Positions 34,752 to 44,278 of a DNA stretch of 64,000 nucleotides are shown here, in pieces. The translations under genes were made by a program, and so were the position numbers. The stretch is from contig SAXG01000058.1 of NCBI GenBank assembly GCA_012932865.1, positions 62,001-126,000 of the forward strand, in the 5' to 3' direction. The notes below the pieces were generated by a model. It had not been told where the DNA came from and searched no databases. It was given only the letters and a program-made list of their open reading frames with translations. Every line of letters starts with the position of its first letter. The first letter of the stretch is position 1. The DNA is from Amylostereum areolatum. Taxonomy: Eukaryota > Basidiomycota > Agaricomycetes > Russulales > Stereaceae.

Positions 34752-34771
34752 TGAAGAGCTCTGCCGCACCC
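34752..34771 (-). repeat. Right terminal inverted repeat and target duplication of hAT
   Basis: TGAAGAGCTCTG ending at 34763, then CCGCACCC at 34764-34771. Confidence 0.92.
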
Positions 34772-35560
34772 GCAGTGCCCACACCCGCACAACCCATGCC
34801 CGCACTTCCGCATGCCCCGCGCCCGCACACCCGCATGCCCCGTGCACCCACTCACACATGCCCCGTGCACCCACTCACGCATGCCCCGCGCACCCACTCC
34901 CACTCGCCCGCCACGCCCACCACACCCGCCACACCCGCCACACCCGCAGACGGCCGCGCCGACGACAGCCGCTTGGCGCACGCAACACATGCAACGCACG
35001 GCAGCCCGCCCGCCCGCAATGCCCACACACGGCCGCCCACCCGCAATGCCCACACACGGCCGCCCACCTGCAACGCACGCACGCACACACGCATGCCCAC
35101 ACGCAATGCCCGCAATGCTCACATGCAAAGCCCGCGCACGTCTGCACATCCGCCCGCAACACGCACGGCCGCTCACCCGCCCGCAATGCCTACAGCGCCC
35201 ATGCATGGCCGCACGGCCGCACGCTCGTGCCACTCTCCCTGTCCCCCGCCTTCCCTGTCCCCCGCTTTCGACGCCCGCATGCCCGCAATACGCGCGCCTG
35301 CACTCAATGCACCCACCCGCAACACACACCCCCGTGCTCAATGCCTCCCCCGCACCCTGCACGCCCGCAACCCGCGCGCGGCACCTGCACACCCGCACAC
35401 CTGCAACCTGCACCCCCACCCACCACGCGCATGCCGGCGCTCAACGCACCCGCCCGCACTCGATGTGCCTGCCCGTAACATGCGCGCACGCCCGCCCACC
35501 TTCAACGTACAAGGCCGCGCCTTAACCCTGGACGTGCATGTCCACGCACCCTCGGCCACA
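34772..35560. repeat. C-rich CCCGCA minisatellite
   Basis: Units such as CCCGCAATGCCCACACACGG (doubled near 35020-35070) and CACCCGCATGCCCC. The long plus-strand ORF 34442-35680 is a by-product of this composition and is not a gene. Confidence 0.7.
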
Positions 35561-35689
35561 CGCCCGACCGACGTTGCTTGCGCATCGCGCGAGCACGCGG
35601 GTCGTGCGTGTATATGCCGTGGAGGGCATATGCATAGGAGGAAAAGGAGGAGAGAGAAATTATTCAAGGTTGTAGACTAGCAGAAGTCT

Positions 35690-36195
35690 TCAAAATGTTT
35701 GTACCAAAGTGTTTGGAATTTCTGTGCAAAGTATTCCAAATTTTTGTACAAAGTGTTCGACAGGTTTGTACAAAGGTGTGCGAAACATTTGTATAAAGTC
35801 TTCAGAAATTTTATAGGAAAGTGTTCAGAACCTTTGTACAAAGTGTTCAAAATGTTTGTATCAAAATGTTGGTACAAAAGTGTTCCGAACCTTTGTACAA
35901 AGTGTTCAAAACCTTTGTACAAAGTGTTCAAAATGTTTGTACAGAAGTGTTCAAAAGTTATGTATAGAAGTGTCCAAATGTTTTGTACAAAAGTGTTCAG
36001 CCTGTCTGTACGAGGGTTCAAAATTTTTGTAGGAAAGTTTGCAAAACATTTGTACAGAGTGTTCAAGTTTTTTGTACGAAGTGTTCAAGTTTTTTATAGG
36101 AAGTTTTCAGAGATTTTGTATAGAAATATACAAAGGATTTGTACAAAGTGTTCAAAATGTCTGTGCAAAAGTGCTCAAAAGGTTTGTACAGTGGT
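35690..36195 (+). repeat. Degenerate 21-24-bp tandem array with TTTGTACAAAGTGTTC
   Basis: About twenty consecutive units of the form AGTGTTC-A(3-4)-n-TTTGTACA, AT-rich and sharply different from the GC-rich block to the left. The unit contains the palindrome TTGTACAA. No spacers, so not a CRISPR array. Both strands give only repetitive peptides. Confidence 0.85.
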
Positions 36196-36504
36196 TGCTG
36201 GTCTTAGGAGAGATCAACATGAGCGAGATTTATGTAGCTCAAAATAAATTGAGCCAGACTGTAGCCTAGAAGAATGTAAGAATAAAAATGTTACCGTCCA
36301 TTCAAAGATCTGTATTAAGACCATATGAGATGTAGAGGAAAGAACCAGTGTAGGGTGGAATGGTTGTGAGACCCACCTTATTGTCAGTTGGATGGAAAAT
36401 TGTAGGAAGCCTTCACTAGAAATATAGCAGAGGTTGTATAGAAGTGTACAAGTGAATAGAAATCAGGTTGTATCAAACTAACCCTAACCTTAACCATCTG
36501 AGCG
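36196..36504. other. Unassigned AT-rich DNA
   Basis: No gene, RNA or repeat recognised. Confidence 0.4.
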
Positions 36505-36945
36505 TCACAAATTGTTGCGCCTCTCCCAAAAAAAGATGACATAATAAATGCTCCTAAAAGGAACTGTAACCCCTCTAGGTGTAAATAAACTATTTATTCG
36601 AGCTTCAAGGATACACAGATAATTGCACACAGTGTCCATGCCACATTTCCCTTGCCGAATCACCCCAAACCTGCTATTACTGTTGTAGAGGTCCTCCCCA
36701 AACAGGATGTCCACACGACGGTTAAATGTCTCCCAAGTTGTCTCGCCATGTGTTGTAGTTATTACGTGATTTATTTCATCTTTTTTCTCACCAACTGTGA
36801 CTGTGGGCCGTGGCTGGGAGAGCCTTGCTGAGTGTGACAATGACCTGGAAAAGGTCTTGATGGATGGTGATTTCGGAATCCATAGACATGGTGAGTGGAA
36901 GTGGGGAGGATGAGAAGTTATCGAGCCTGCTTTGTGTGGTGCCAA
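36505..36945 (-). pseudogene. Fragment of a basidiomycete repeat-associated ORF
   Basis: Minus-strand ORF of 146 codons. Its central part (ETTWETFNRRVDILFGEDL, then IRQGKCGMDTVCNYL) looks like a genuine protein segment of a type scattered through mushroom genomes. No neighbouring exons could be joined, so it is probably a remnant. Function unknown. Confidence 0.4.
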
Positions 36946-37640
36946 TACTCACACATGGGAATTTCCATTTTGGGATGAAGCATTTAGATTACGGCCCAAT
37001 ATGGCAAGGGCAGGGAACGAGCAGAAGGCCTGCTTACATGACCTACTTTGGGCAGCCCTGCCGGTCTGGACCCACTGTGTACTAAATAGTTTACTGTTTA
37101 TAAACTGTATACCCTAAATGAGTAAACATATAGTAAATTTAAACGGTATATACTGTTTATAAACAGTAAATAAACTAAACAGTTGGAGCCTTATTTATGA
37201 CCTTGGTTAACATCCAGCTTGAAAAAATCTTGAGGTATTCAATATTTCTTAGTGGGCACCCGGTCTACACAGTGCTTGGGAGTGTCAATTTGGGACTACT
37301 TAGTTGGGATGTTTCGACAAAACGGACTTTGCACATTTCAAGTGTGAGGTGACTTGTTGGGAGTGGGCCGATGCACAGCACGGCAGGTACGATCCCTCAG
37401 CCCGGTCTGGACCCAATCCGAAAGCACGCCAAAACAACGAAGAAAGTACGCATTTTGCATCTCACGCGTCAAAACATACAGGACTATATCTAAACAATCG
37501 CCGCCGCCCACTCATCGCGTAAACACGCAATTTCCTCCTCAACCCGTCGCATGCGAATACCGTTGGCTTGCCCGAGCTATCGGCGTGCGAGGGGACGCCC
37601 TGCGGGGGCAATAATTAGCGAGGGTAGACGACGAGACTGG
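36946..37640. other. Unassigned DNA with palindromes and short duplications
   Basis: Contains the palindrome ACTGTTTATAAACAGT near 37150 and a related one near 37090, a duplicated GGTCTGGACCCA (near 37060 and 37400), and the two blocks shared with 25447-25515. The last five bases, ACTGG (37636-37640), are the left target duplication of element B. Confidence 0.5.
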
Positions 37641-38181
37641 TGTTACAACTTGTCCAAGGTACTCCAGTTTCCATTTCCTTACTAGGAAGGACGTTGCTAA
37701 ACGACGGGTTACGACGGTGCCCCAGTTCGTAACCGTCTCAACCACACAACGACGACAGTGCCACAGATCGTCACCGTCTCAACAGCGGTGCCACAGATCG
37801 TCACCGTCTCAACGGCATAGCCCCGACGGTGCCACAGTCTCATTCCCGTAGATACTCGATACGACCGTTGCTCGATGTACATATATTTACTCGACCTCCT
37901 TTCTTATAAAAGGAGGCCCATCGAACGAGCCATTCCCCAGCTCGTTCTCTTTGTAAATACAGGACTGTTCTAATAAGAACCTCCTCTTCTAAACGCTAAA
38001 GAGAATCCCAAGCCAACTAAGTTGATAAGCTCGCCTAAGTCTTCCGTGAAGACTTACTGCTTCGCTTATTGACCCTCACCTTCGTATAAACCGAGACGTC
38101 TGGATCACCTGATCCCACCTCTCACGCGTAAGAGTACTGTAGCCTGAGCCGCTTGTCACGTGATAAGGACCGTCCTTAACA
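37641..38181 (+). repeat. 5' LTR of element B (541 bp)
   Basis: Begins TGTTACAACTTG and ends CCTTAACA (inverted TGTTA/TAACA). Contains direct repeats of GTGCCACAGATCGTCACC near 37760-37810 in U3. Confidence 0.95.
37915..37921 (+). promoter_or_regulatory. Predicted TATA box of the element B promoter
   Basis: TATAAAA in the LTR, 24 bp upstream of AGCTCGTTCT (37939-37948), the block complementary to the primer-binding site and thus the likely RNA 5' end. Confidence 0.55.
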
Positions 38182-38183
38182 CT

Positions 38184-38193
38184 AGAACGAGCT
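38184..38193 (+). promoter_or_regulatory. Self-priming primer-binding site of element B
   Basis: AGAACGAGCT, two bases after the LTR, is the exact reverse complement of AGCTCGTTCT at 37939-37948, where the RNA should start. This is the arrangement of Tf1/sushi-type elements, which prime reverse transcription with their own folded 5' end rather than a tRNA. Confidence 0.7.
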
Positions 38194-40312
38194 CTCCTCT
38201 ACACTAGCTCACCCTACAGTTTGGCGCAGAGCGTCAAACGAAACACCCACCACGGAGTCAGCGGAACAACCCGCTGAAAAAAGACCATCAGATTTCGAGA
38301 TCCCTCAACTCCAATCAAACTGCAGTCGAGACTTCCCTAACGGAAACGAAGATCATCGCTGGACATTTGACCCCTATCATCTCCTTTTTTACTACGACGG
38401 AACCCTCGTCGCGAAAGAAAGCAAAGGGACATACGCATACCAGTGGAACCCACCCATATACAGATACAACCTTCCCCCAGCAGCAGAATACTTCAAAGAT
38501 AGATCCAAAAGAGAAAAGGAAGACGGAAGCTACGACAATTCACATTGGAAGCGCCCAGATTATTCAAGACCTCATATCGGGCCCCTCTCATCAGAAGAAC
38601 TCTGGAAACACCCGGACGCACAGAAAGTCGAAGAGAAGCCTTACACCGGGAATATTAAGGACTACTGGGAATTTGATCCCGATACCGACACAGCCGATAC
38701 GACAACCGAACCACAGAACCCTCAAACCGAACTCCAGCATCCTCAAGAACCCGCAACAACTACACAGCCTCCAGAGGAAACCGCGCCAGAACCTAAGAGA
38801 ACTGTATCAAACCCCCAAGTTGAGTCCGATTCCGGAGGAAGTCGAGAAGGCAGCCCATCGAGCGCAGCAGAAACGGAAGGACATACAGAGAAATCAACAA
38901 GATCTCCATCAGTTAAATCAGACGAAGATATCTTCGGAACCAGAAGAGGAAGACAAGGAAATCTATTCGGAAGACCAGAGAACGTCACAACAATGGGAGA
39001 CACCGCCACCTCGATACCCAACCCCGCCACCGCACTTGGCAATGTCCCCCCTGGAGAGACTAATGTACCGCGCCAGACGCCTGCAACTCCAACACCAGCC
39101 GATCCCACAAAACCGAGACATGAGACTCGATTCTCCCTAGGATTTGGCACGACCGAACCAATAAGATGGAGACCGCCACAATCACCATCACCACCGCCTT
39201 CCGACCGATCGATCGAAGACAAGAAAGGAAAAGAAGTTCAGGACTACGTTTTCGGAAGAGGAGCAACCGCAGATCTTCCGAAAGGATCAAAGTATCCACC
39301 AGGGAATTCCCCACCGGGAGGAACAGGAACAATCAGATCAAAGCCCGACGACAAGGACAAAGGATTCAAATTAAACGCATTAGGAGTATATGACGGAAGG
39401 GATCGGGCAAAAGCAGCAAAGTTCGTAGAACAATGCGTACTTCGCTTCATAGCATTCCCCAACGCATATGCTGCCAACATGCGTAAGATAACCTTCGTGC
39501 TCTCACATCTCACCGATGGGCCTGCCCTTCACTGGGCGTCCCTTTTAATAAGCAAAATCGATAAGATACGAGATCGCGGCCTAGATCCAGAAGCGTACCT
39601 TCCATGGACGGTGTTCCGCGACCACTTCTTAGAGACCTTTGGAGAAATAGACCCCGGAAGGGACGCTAGATTCAACATACAGCGCCTGGAACAAGGCACT
39701 ATGGACACCAAAGATTACATCACGATCTTCAGAGACTATGCTATGGAAGCTGGTTACGATCATAAAGCATTGATCGACCAATTCAAGAGAGGACTGCGCA
39801 ACGATATCGTAGTCGAGATCCTCAAGAGAGATCACATCTCGAACGATATTGAAGAATGGTATGAACTCGCATTGCGCATCGATAATAACTGGCGAGAAGC
39901 TCAAGCATTCCAACGGCATTATACAAGACCAATGAACCCAACGAGCGACCTCACCCTCCTATACAAGAAACCACAGGCGTACGTTCCATTCCGAAAAGGA
40001 AACGGAAACAAAGGAAACGTTACCACCGCCAGAGCCGCTCAGACCGGAAACAACGGCCGAAACTTCAGACGCCTTACCCCACAAGAACGTACCGAACTCC
40101 AGAAATCAGGATCATGCTTCTATTGCCGGAAGCCAGGACACATCTCCAGGAACTGCCCAGAGAAACGTACCCAAACAACGATCAATGCACGAACAGCGAA
40201 TCTAACAGAGGAAGAATCCCCGATTGATCAGATCACCAAGCTTGTGAACAAAATGGACAGTGAAACGTTCGCACGCACTGCCAACATGTTCAAAGACAAT
40301 CAGGGTTTTTGA
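38186..40312 (+). CDS. gag: Gag of element B with ATG-less N-terminal extension
   Basis: The frame is open for 709 codons from just after TAG 38183-38185, at the edge of the primer-binding site, to TGA 40310-40312. The first ATG in any frame after the presumed RNA start is 38993, in this frame; from it a 439-residue Gag follows with a capsid-like region (about 39400-39900) and a CCHC knuckle (CFYCRKPGHISRNC, about 40114-40155). The 269 codons upstream have protein-like content (WTFDPYHLLFYYDGTL; YAYQWNPP; KDYWEFDPD, then a Pro/Glu/Thr-rich linker). Either the extension is made from a non-AUG start or an upstream exon supplies an ATG. The minimal product is from 38993. Confidence 0.8.
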   Translation, partial: NELSSTLAHPTVWRRASNETPTTESAEQPAEKRPSDFEIPQLQSNCSRDFPNGNEDHRWTFDPYHLLFYYDGTLVAKESKGTYAYQWNPPIYRYNLPPAAEYFKDRSKREKEDGSYDNSHWKRPDYSRPHIGPLSSEELWKHPDAQKVEEKPYTGNIKDYWEFDPDTDTADTTTEPQNPQTELQHPQEPATTTQPPEETAPEPKRTVSNPQVESDSGGSREGSPSSAAETEGHTEKSTRSPSVKSDEDIFGTRRGRQGNLFGRPENVTTMGDTATSIPNPATALGNVPPGETNVPRQTPATPTPADPTKPRHETRFSLGFGTTEPIRWRPPQSPSPPPSDRSIEDKKGKEVQDYVFGRGATADLPKGSKYPPGNSPPGGTGTIRSKPDDKDKGFKLNALGVYDGRDRAKAAKFVEQCVLRFIAFPNAYAANMRKITFVLSHLTDGPALHWASLLISKIDKIRDRGLDPEAYLPWTVFRDHFLETFGEIDPGRDARFNIQRLEQGTMDTKDYITIFRDYAMEAGYDHKALIDQFKRGLRNDIVVEILKRDHISNDIEEWYELALRIDNNWREAQAFQRHYTRPMNPTSDLTLLYKKPQAYVPFRKGNGNKGNVTTARAAQTGNNGRNFRRLTPQERTELQKSGSCFYCRKPGHISRNCPEKRTQTTINARTANLTEEESPIDQITKLVNKMDSETFARTANMFKDNQGF
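40303..40309 (+). promoter_or_regulatory. Predicted -1 frameshift site, GGGTTTT
   Basis: Canonical X-XXY-YYZ heptamer; gag frame reads CAG GGT TTT TGA and pol continues in -1 as GGG TTT TTG AAT CGT CCT. The peptide after the slip (FLNRPS) is nearly that of family A (FLKRPS). Confidence 0.7.
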
Positions 40313-43300
40313 ATCGTCCTTCAACCGCGGCTGTTGAAAGGACACAAACAATGAACTTTTCAAGTCGATCTTCTGTACAGGATACAGAAGATGACGTAAA
40401 TAGAACAGTGTATATAAGGTCATACCAAGACGGAGCAACACACGCTCCATCAATTCATATACCTGTTATGTTTCATGGAAAGTTCCGTAAAGCCGCAGCA
40501 AAAGCGCTATTGGACAGCGGAGCAAGCAGCACTCTGATCCATCCAGATTTTGTACGAAAACACAAGATGAATCTGATCCAGCTTAAGAAACCGATACCGA
40601 TATACAACGTCGACGGATCTCGAAACACTCTGGGAGAGATCAAACAGAAGGTATACCTTCCAATGACGATGGAAGGAATCAACGGAGAAATTCACCGCGA
40701 AAGCCTAGGACTATTCGTCACAGCCCTAGGAGGAGACGAAGTAATCTTAGGAACCCCTTGGCTTAAAAAACACAACCCTAGCATCGATTGGAGAAAGAGA
40801 CAGATTACACTACAGACATGTCCAGGTACGTGCTCCACCACGAGTAAAACAATGATCGTCCAAGGAAAAGACGAACCCTTCCTACCATCATTCGAAGAAC
40901 AGAAGATCAACCATCACGCAACGATAGAAGAACAAGAAGACCCCGAATTCAACTCCGATCTCGCCGATATCAGGATAGTCAGAACGTTCCATGGAAAGAC
41001 TGACGTAGAAACAATGCCGATTGCAGAAGAAACAAACGAACCCGGTATTTGGATAACAGCAAGAGCAACCAAGGCACAAGAACTCGCAGAAAGAGCGGCC
41101 ATAGGAGAGAAGAAGAAGACACTCGATGAGATGATTCCGTCTAGTTACAAACAGTATCAGAAGGTATTCGAAAAGAAGGCATCGGAACGCTTTCCAATCA
41201 GCAGACCTTGGGATCACGCGATAGACCTGACTGAAGGATGGAAACCTCGGAATTGTAAAGTGTACCCAATGACGGTACCGGAACGGAAGGAACTGGACAC
41301 ATTCATAGATGAACATCTACGAAAAGGGTACATCCGAGAATCAAAATCAGAGATATCATCACCCTTCTTCTTTATCAAGAAGAAAGATGGATCTCTTCGA
41401 CCAGTACAGGACTATCGCTATCTTAACTCGATCACGGTCAAAAATGAATACCCGATACCACTCATCTCAGATCTCATCGACAAATTAAAAGGCGCTAAGA
41501 TCTTCTCAAAGCTCGATCTCCGATGGGGATACAACAATGTTCGGATCAAAGAAGGAGATCAATGGAAAGCTGCGTTCAAAACAAACAGAGGCCTTTTCGA
41601 ACCAATGGTAATGTTCTTCGGACTAACCAACTCACCCGCAACATTCCAAGCAATGATGAACGCACTGTTCAAAGAATTAATAGACACCGGAAAAGTGGTG
41701 GTCTATATGGATGACATACTGATATTTACAGAAACACTCGACGGACATAGGAAACTGATGAAAGAAGCCCTCCAACTTCTAGAACGGAACGATCTATTCC
41801 TGAAACCAGAAAAGTGCTTCTTCGAACGACCATCGATCGAATACCTAGGCGTGATAATCACGCACAACAAGGTACAGATGGACCCGGTCAAAGTCCAAGG
41901 GCTAGCCGAATGGCCCACACCGAGGAAAGTAAAAGAAGTCCAATCATTCCTCGGATTTGGAAATTTCTATCGACGCTTCATCAAAGACTATTCTAAGATC
42001 GCCAGACCCCTATTCCAGCTCACAAAGAAAGACCACGAATGGAACTGGACGACCGAATGTGAACGTACCTTCGAAAGACTAAAACGAGAATTCACGTCGT
42101 CCCCAATCTTAATCATGCCCGATGAAAACAAACCATTCCGCATAGAGAGTGACGCCTCCGATTTCGCGTACGGAGCTATACTATCGCAGCCAGATGAGAT
42201 CGAAAGATGGCATCCGGTCGCGTACCTATCCAAATCACTGTCACCCGCGGAACAAAATTACGAGATATACGACAAAGAACTCTTAGGAGTAGTGAAAGCC
42301 TTAGAACACTGGCGACACTATCTAGAAGGAGCGAACCACAAAGTCGAAATCTGGACAGATCATAAAAATCTAGAATATTTCACAACAGCGCAGAAACTCA
42401 ATCGACGGCAAGCACGATGGAGCTTATATCTGTCCTGTTTCGACTACACCTTGGTGCACAAACCAGGAAGTACAAACAAGGCAGATGGACTTTCTAGAAG
42501 ACCAGATCATAAGGAAGACATTCCAGACAACGACGACCGCATCCTGCTTCACCCTTCGGTTTTCAGGGCTAGAGCCACCGGAAGAGGAACAGTCGAAGCA
42601 GTCGGAGACAAAGAACTTCTCAAAGAACTAAGAAACTTCTCACACCTAGATGATGAAGTTTGGACAGCGTTAGATACGATCAAAAGATCGGGACCACGCA
42701 CCCTCGCAAAAGGAATCGAAGATTGGAACTTCGAGAACGATCTGATCATCAGAAAAGGAAAGATCTATGTGCCACAGAATCTCGAACTTCGACGCATGAT
42801 CCTAAAATCGCATCATGATCTGGAAACGATTGGACATCCAGGTGAAATGAAAACTCTGGAGCTGGTACAAAGAAACTTTTGGTGGCCAAAGATGATTTCC
42901 TTCGTAAAAGGTTATGTTCAAGGATGTCCCGTATGCCAGTCAACAAAAAATGTCACGCATCCGGCAAAACATCCATTACAACCCACGGAAATACCAGAAC
43001 GACCATGGGAAACAATCACATCAGATTTTATTACAGACCTTCCGATCTCCAACGGATTCGATTCGATCAACGTAGTCGTCGACAGGTTCACCAAAACCGC
43101 AGTATTCACGCCGTGCCTAAAGACGATCAACGCAGAAGAAACAGCTGATCTTCTGATCGACAATGTTTACAGACGATTTGGACTATGGAAAAGAATGATA
43201 TCGGACAGAGGCCCGCAATTCGCATCCAAAGTATTCCAATCCATCTGCGAAAGCCTCGGAGTTATCTCGTCGCTCAGTACAGCGTATCATCCCCAAACGG

Positions 43301-44196
43301 ATGGCGAAACAGAAAGAGTGAATCAAGAGTTAGAACAATATCTTCGAGCATTCTGCAACGGAGATCAAACGAATTGGGCAAAACTTCTACCAAAAGCAGA
43401 ATTTGCACACAATATAAGACAACATTCAGCTACGAAAGCTTCCCCATTTGAACTCCTACACGGGTATCAACCGGTTTTTAACCCGGCAATACCAACCGAT
43501 CCGCGAATACCAACAGCCGAAGAAAGAATAAAGAACTTTAAGAACGCATGGGACAACGCAGAAGCAAGTCTGGAAATAGCTGCTAAATTGATGAAAATGC
43601 AGCATGACCAAACTTTCACACTACGAGATCAACTCAAACAGGGTGACCAAGTATGGTTAGACGGAAAAAATCTTAACACGGTATACCCGAAAACTAAACT
43701 AGCACCAAAGCGATTCGGCCCATTCAAAATCAAAAAAGTAATAGGACCAGTAACCTATCGCTTAGAACTACCGGCGAAGTGGAAAATACATCCGGTATTT
43801 CACGCGGCACTATTAATTCCGTTCAAAGAAACAGAACAATATGGAGAAGCTTACGAAAAACCGCCTCCGGAACTAGTAAACGATGAAGAACTCTACGAAC
43901 TAGAAACGATAATAGCCTCGAAACTAGACAAACGATATTCCGAACCATTACATTATTTCGTAAAATGGAAAGGCTACCCAGATTCCGGTAACACATGGGA
44001 ACCAGCATCTAATCTCGAAGGATCAAAAGATGCGATCGCAGAGTTCCACCGGAATAATCCCAAGGCACCGAAGTTACCACCACAGCCAATCAAAGATACC
44101 AACACAGAAACCACTGATCGTGACGAAACTGAAGCAACGCAGCAAGAACGAAGGCCACCGAGACGAAAGAAACGTAAGACGAAAGTAAGACAGTAG
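40309..44196 (+). CDS. pol: Pol polyprotein of element B, intact
   Basis: About 1,295 residues: protease (LLDSGASS near residue 68), reverse transcriptase (VYMDDILIF near 465), RNase H (DASDFAYGA near 613, YDKELLGV), integrase zinc domain (H/H and C-x2-C, about residues 835-880), D,D-E core (SDFI near 905, SDRGPQF near 964, QTDGETE near 1000), a GPF/Y-type module and a chromodomain near 1195-1250 (YFVKWKGYPDSGNTWEP). All catalytic residues seen are present and there is no stop. Expressed as Gag-Pol by -1 frameshifting; acts in the particle and then, as integrase, in the nucleus. Unlike family A, pol stops well before the 3' LTR. Confidence 0.93.
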   Translation: MNRPSTAAVERTQTMNFSSRSSVQDTEDDVNRTVYIRSYQDGATHAPSIHIPVMFHGKFRKAAAKALLDSGASSTLIHPDFVRKHKMNLIQLKKPIPIYNVDGSRNTLGEIKQKVYLPMTMEGINGEIHRESLGLFVTALGGDEVILGTPWLKKHNPSIDWRKRQITLQTCPGTCSTTSKTMIVQGKDEPFLPSFEEQKINHHATIEEQEDPEFNSDLADIRIVRTFHGKTDVETMPIAEETNEPGIWITARATKAQELAERAAIGEKKKTLDEMIPSSYKQYQKVFEKKASERFPISRPWDHAIDLTEGWKPRNCKVYPMTVPERKELDTFIDEHLRKGYIRESKSEISSPFFFIKKKDGSLRPVQDYRYLNSITVKNEYPIPLISDLIDKLKGAKIFSKLDLRWGYNNVRIKEGDQWKAAFKTNRGLFEPMVMFFGLTNSPATFQAMMNALFKELIDTGKVVVYMDDILIFTETLDGHRKLMKEALQLLERNDLFLKPEKCFFERPSIEYLGVIITHNKVQMDPVKVQGLAEWPTPRKVKEVQSFLGFGNFYRRFIKDYSKIARPLFQLTKKDHEWNWTTECERTFERLKREFTSSPILIMPDENKPFRIESDASDFAYGAILSQPDEIERWHPVAYLSKSLSPAEQNYEIYDKELLGVVKALEHWRHYLEGANHKVEIWTDHKNLEYFTTAQKLNRRQARWSLYLSCFDYTLVHKPGSTNKADGLSRRPDHKEDIPDNDDRILLHPSVFRARATGRGTVEAVGDKELLKELRNFSHLDDEVWTALDTIKRSGPRTLAKGIEDWNFENDLIIRKGKIYVPQNLELRRMILKSHHDLETIGHPGEMKTLELVQRNFWWPKMISFVKGYVQGCPVCQSTKNVTHPAKHPLQPTEIPERPWETITSDFITDLPISNGFDSINVVVDRFTKTAVFTPCLKTINAEETADLLIDNVYRRFGLWKRMISDRGPQFASKVFQSICESLGVISSLSTAYHPQTDGETERVNQELEQYLRAFCNGDQTNWAKLLPKAEFAHNIRQHSATKASPFELLHGYQPVFNPAIPTDPRIPTAEERIKNFKNAWDNAEASLEIAAKLMKMQHDQTFTLRDQLKQGDQVWLDGKNLNTVYPKTKLAPKRFGPFKIKKVIGPVTYRLELPAKWKIHPVFHAALLIPFKETEQYGEAYEKPPPELVNDEELYELETIIASKLDKRYSEPLHYFVKWKGYPDSGNTWEPASNLEGSKDAIAEFHRNNPKAPKLPPQPIKDTNTETTDRDETEATQQERRPPRRKKRKTKVRQ

Positions 44197-44278
44197 TGAG
44201 ACTCAACGGCATTCAGGCGAATGCACTGCCAACAAAGGGGGGATAAAAACCCTACAGGTTCAACAAGACAGATCACCA

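Larger units (their letters stand above)
27247..34763 (+). mobile_element. hAT transposon, 7,517 bp, apparently autonomous
   Basis: Left end CAGAGCTCTTCACG, right end TGAAGAGCTCTG; the inverted termini agree over 12 bp. The exact 8-bp duplication CCGCACCC stands on both sides (27239-27246 and 34764-34771), the size typical of hAT. Both subterminal regions carry GGTACC-centred words (27290-27410 and 34560-34750). Contents: a broken minus-strand cargo gene, an intact plus-strand transposase and a nested MITE. Confidence 0.92.

Noticed and set aside
34442..35680. 412-codon plus-strand ORF and a 228-codon minus-strand ORF
   Set aside because: Both lie in the CCCGCA minisatellite and encode only His/Pro/Arg/Thr- or Gly/Ala/Arg-rich repeats.
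35690..36195. CRISPR-like array
   Set aside because: Units are directly adjacent and degenerate, without unique spacers, and the genome is eukaryotic.
38367..39140. 257-codon ORF overlapping the gag leader in another frame
   Set aside because: Lys/Thr/Gln-rich shadow; the gag-frame reading is open over a longer range and joins gag directly.
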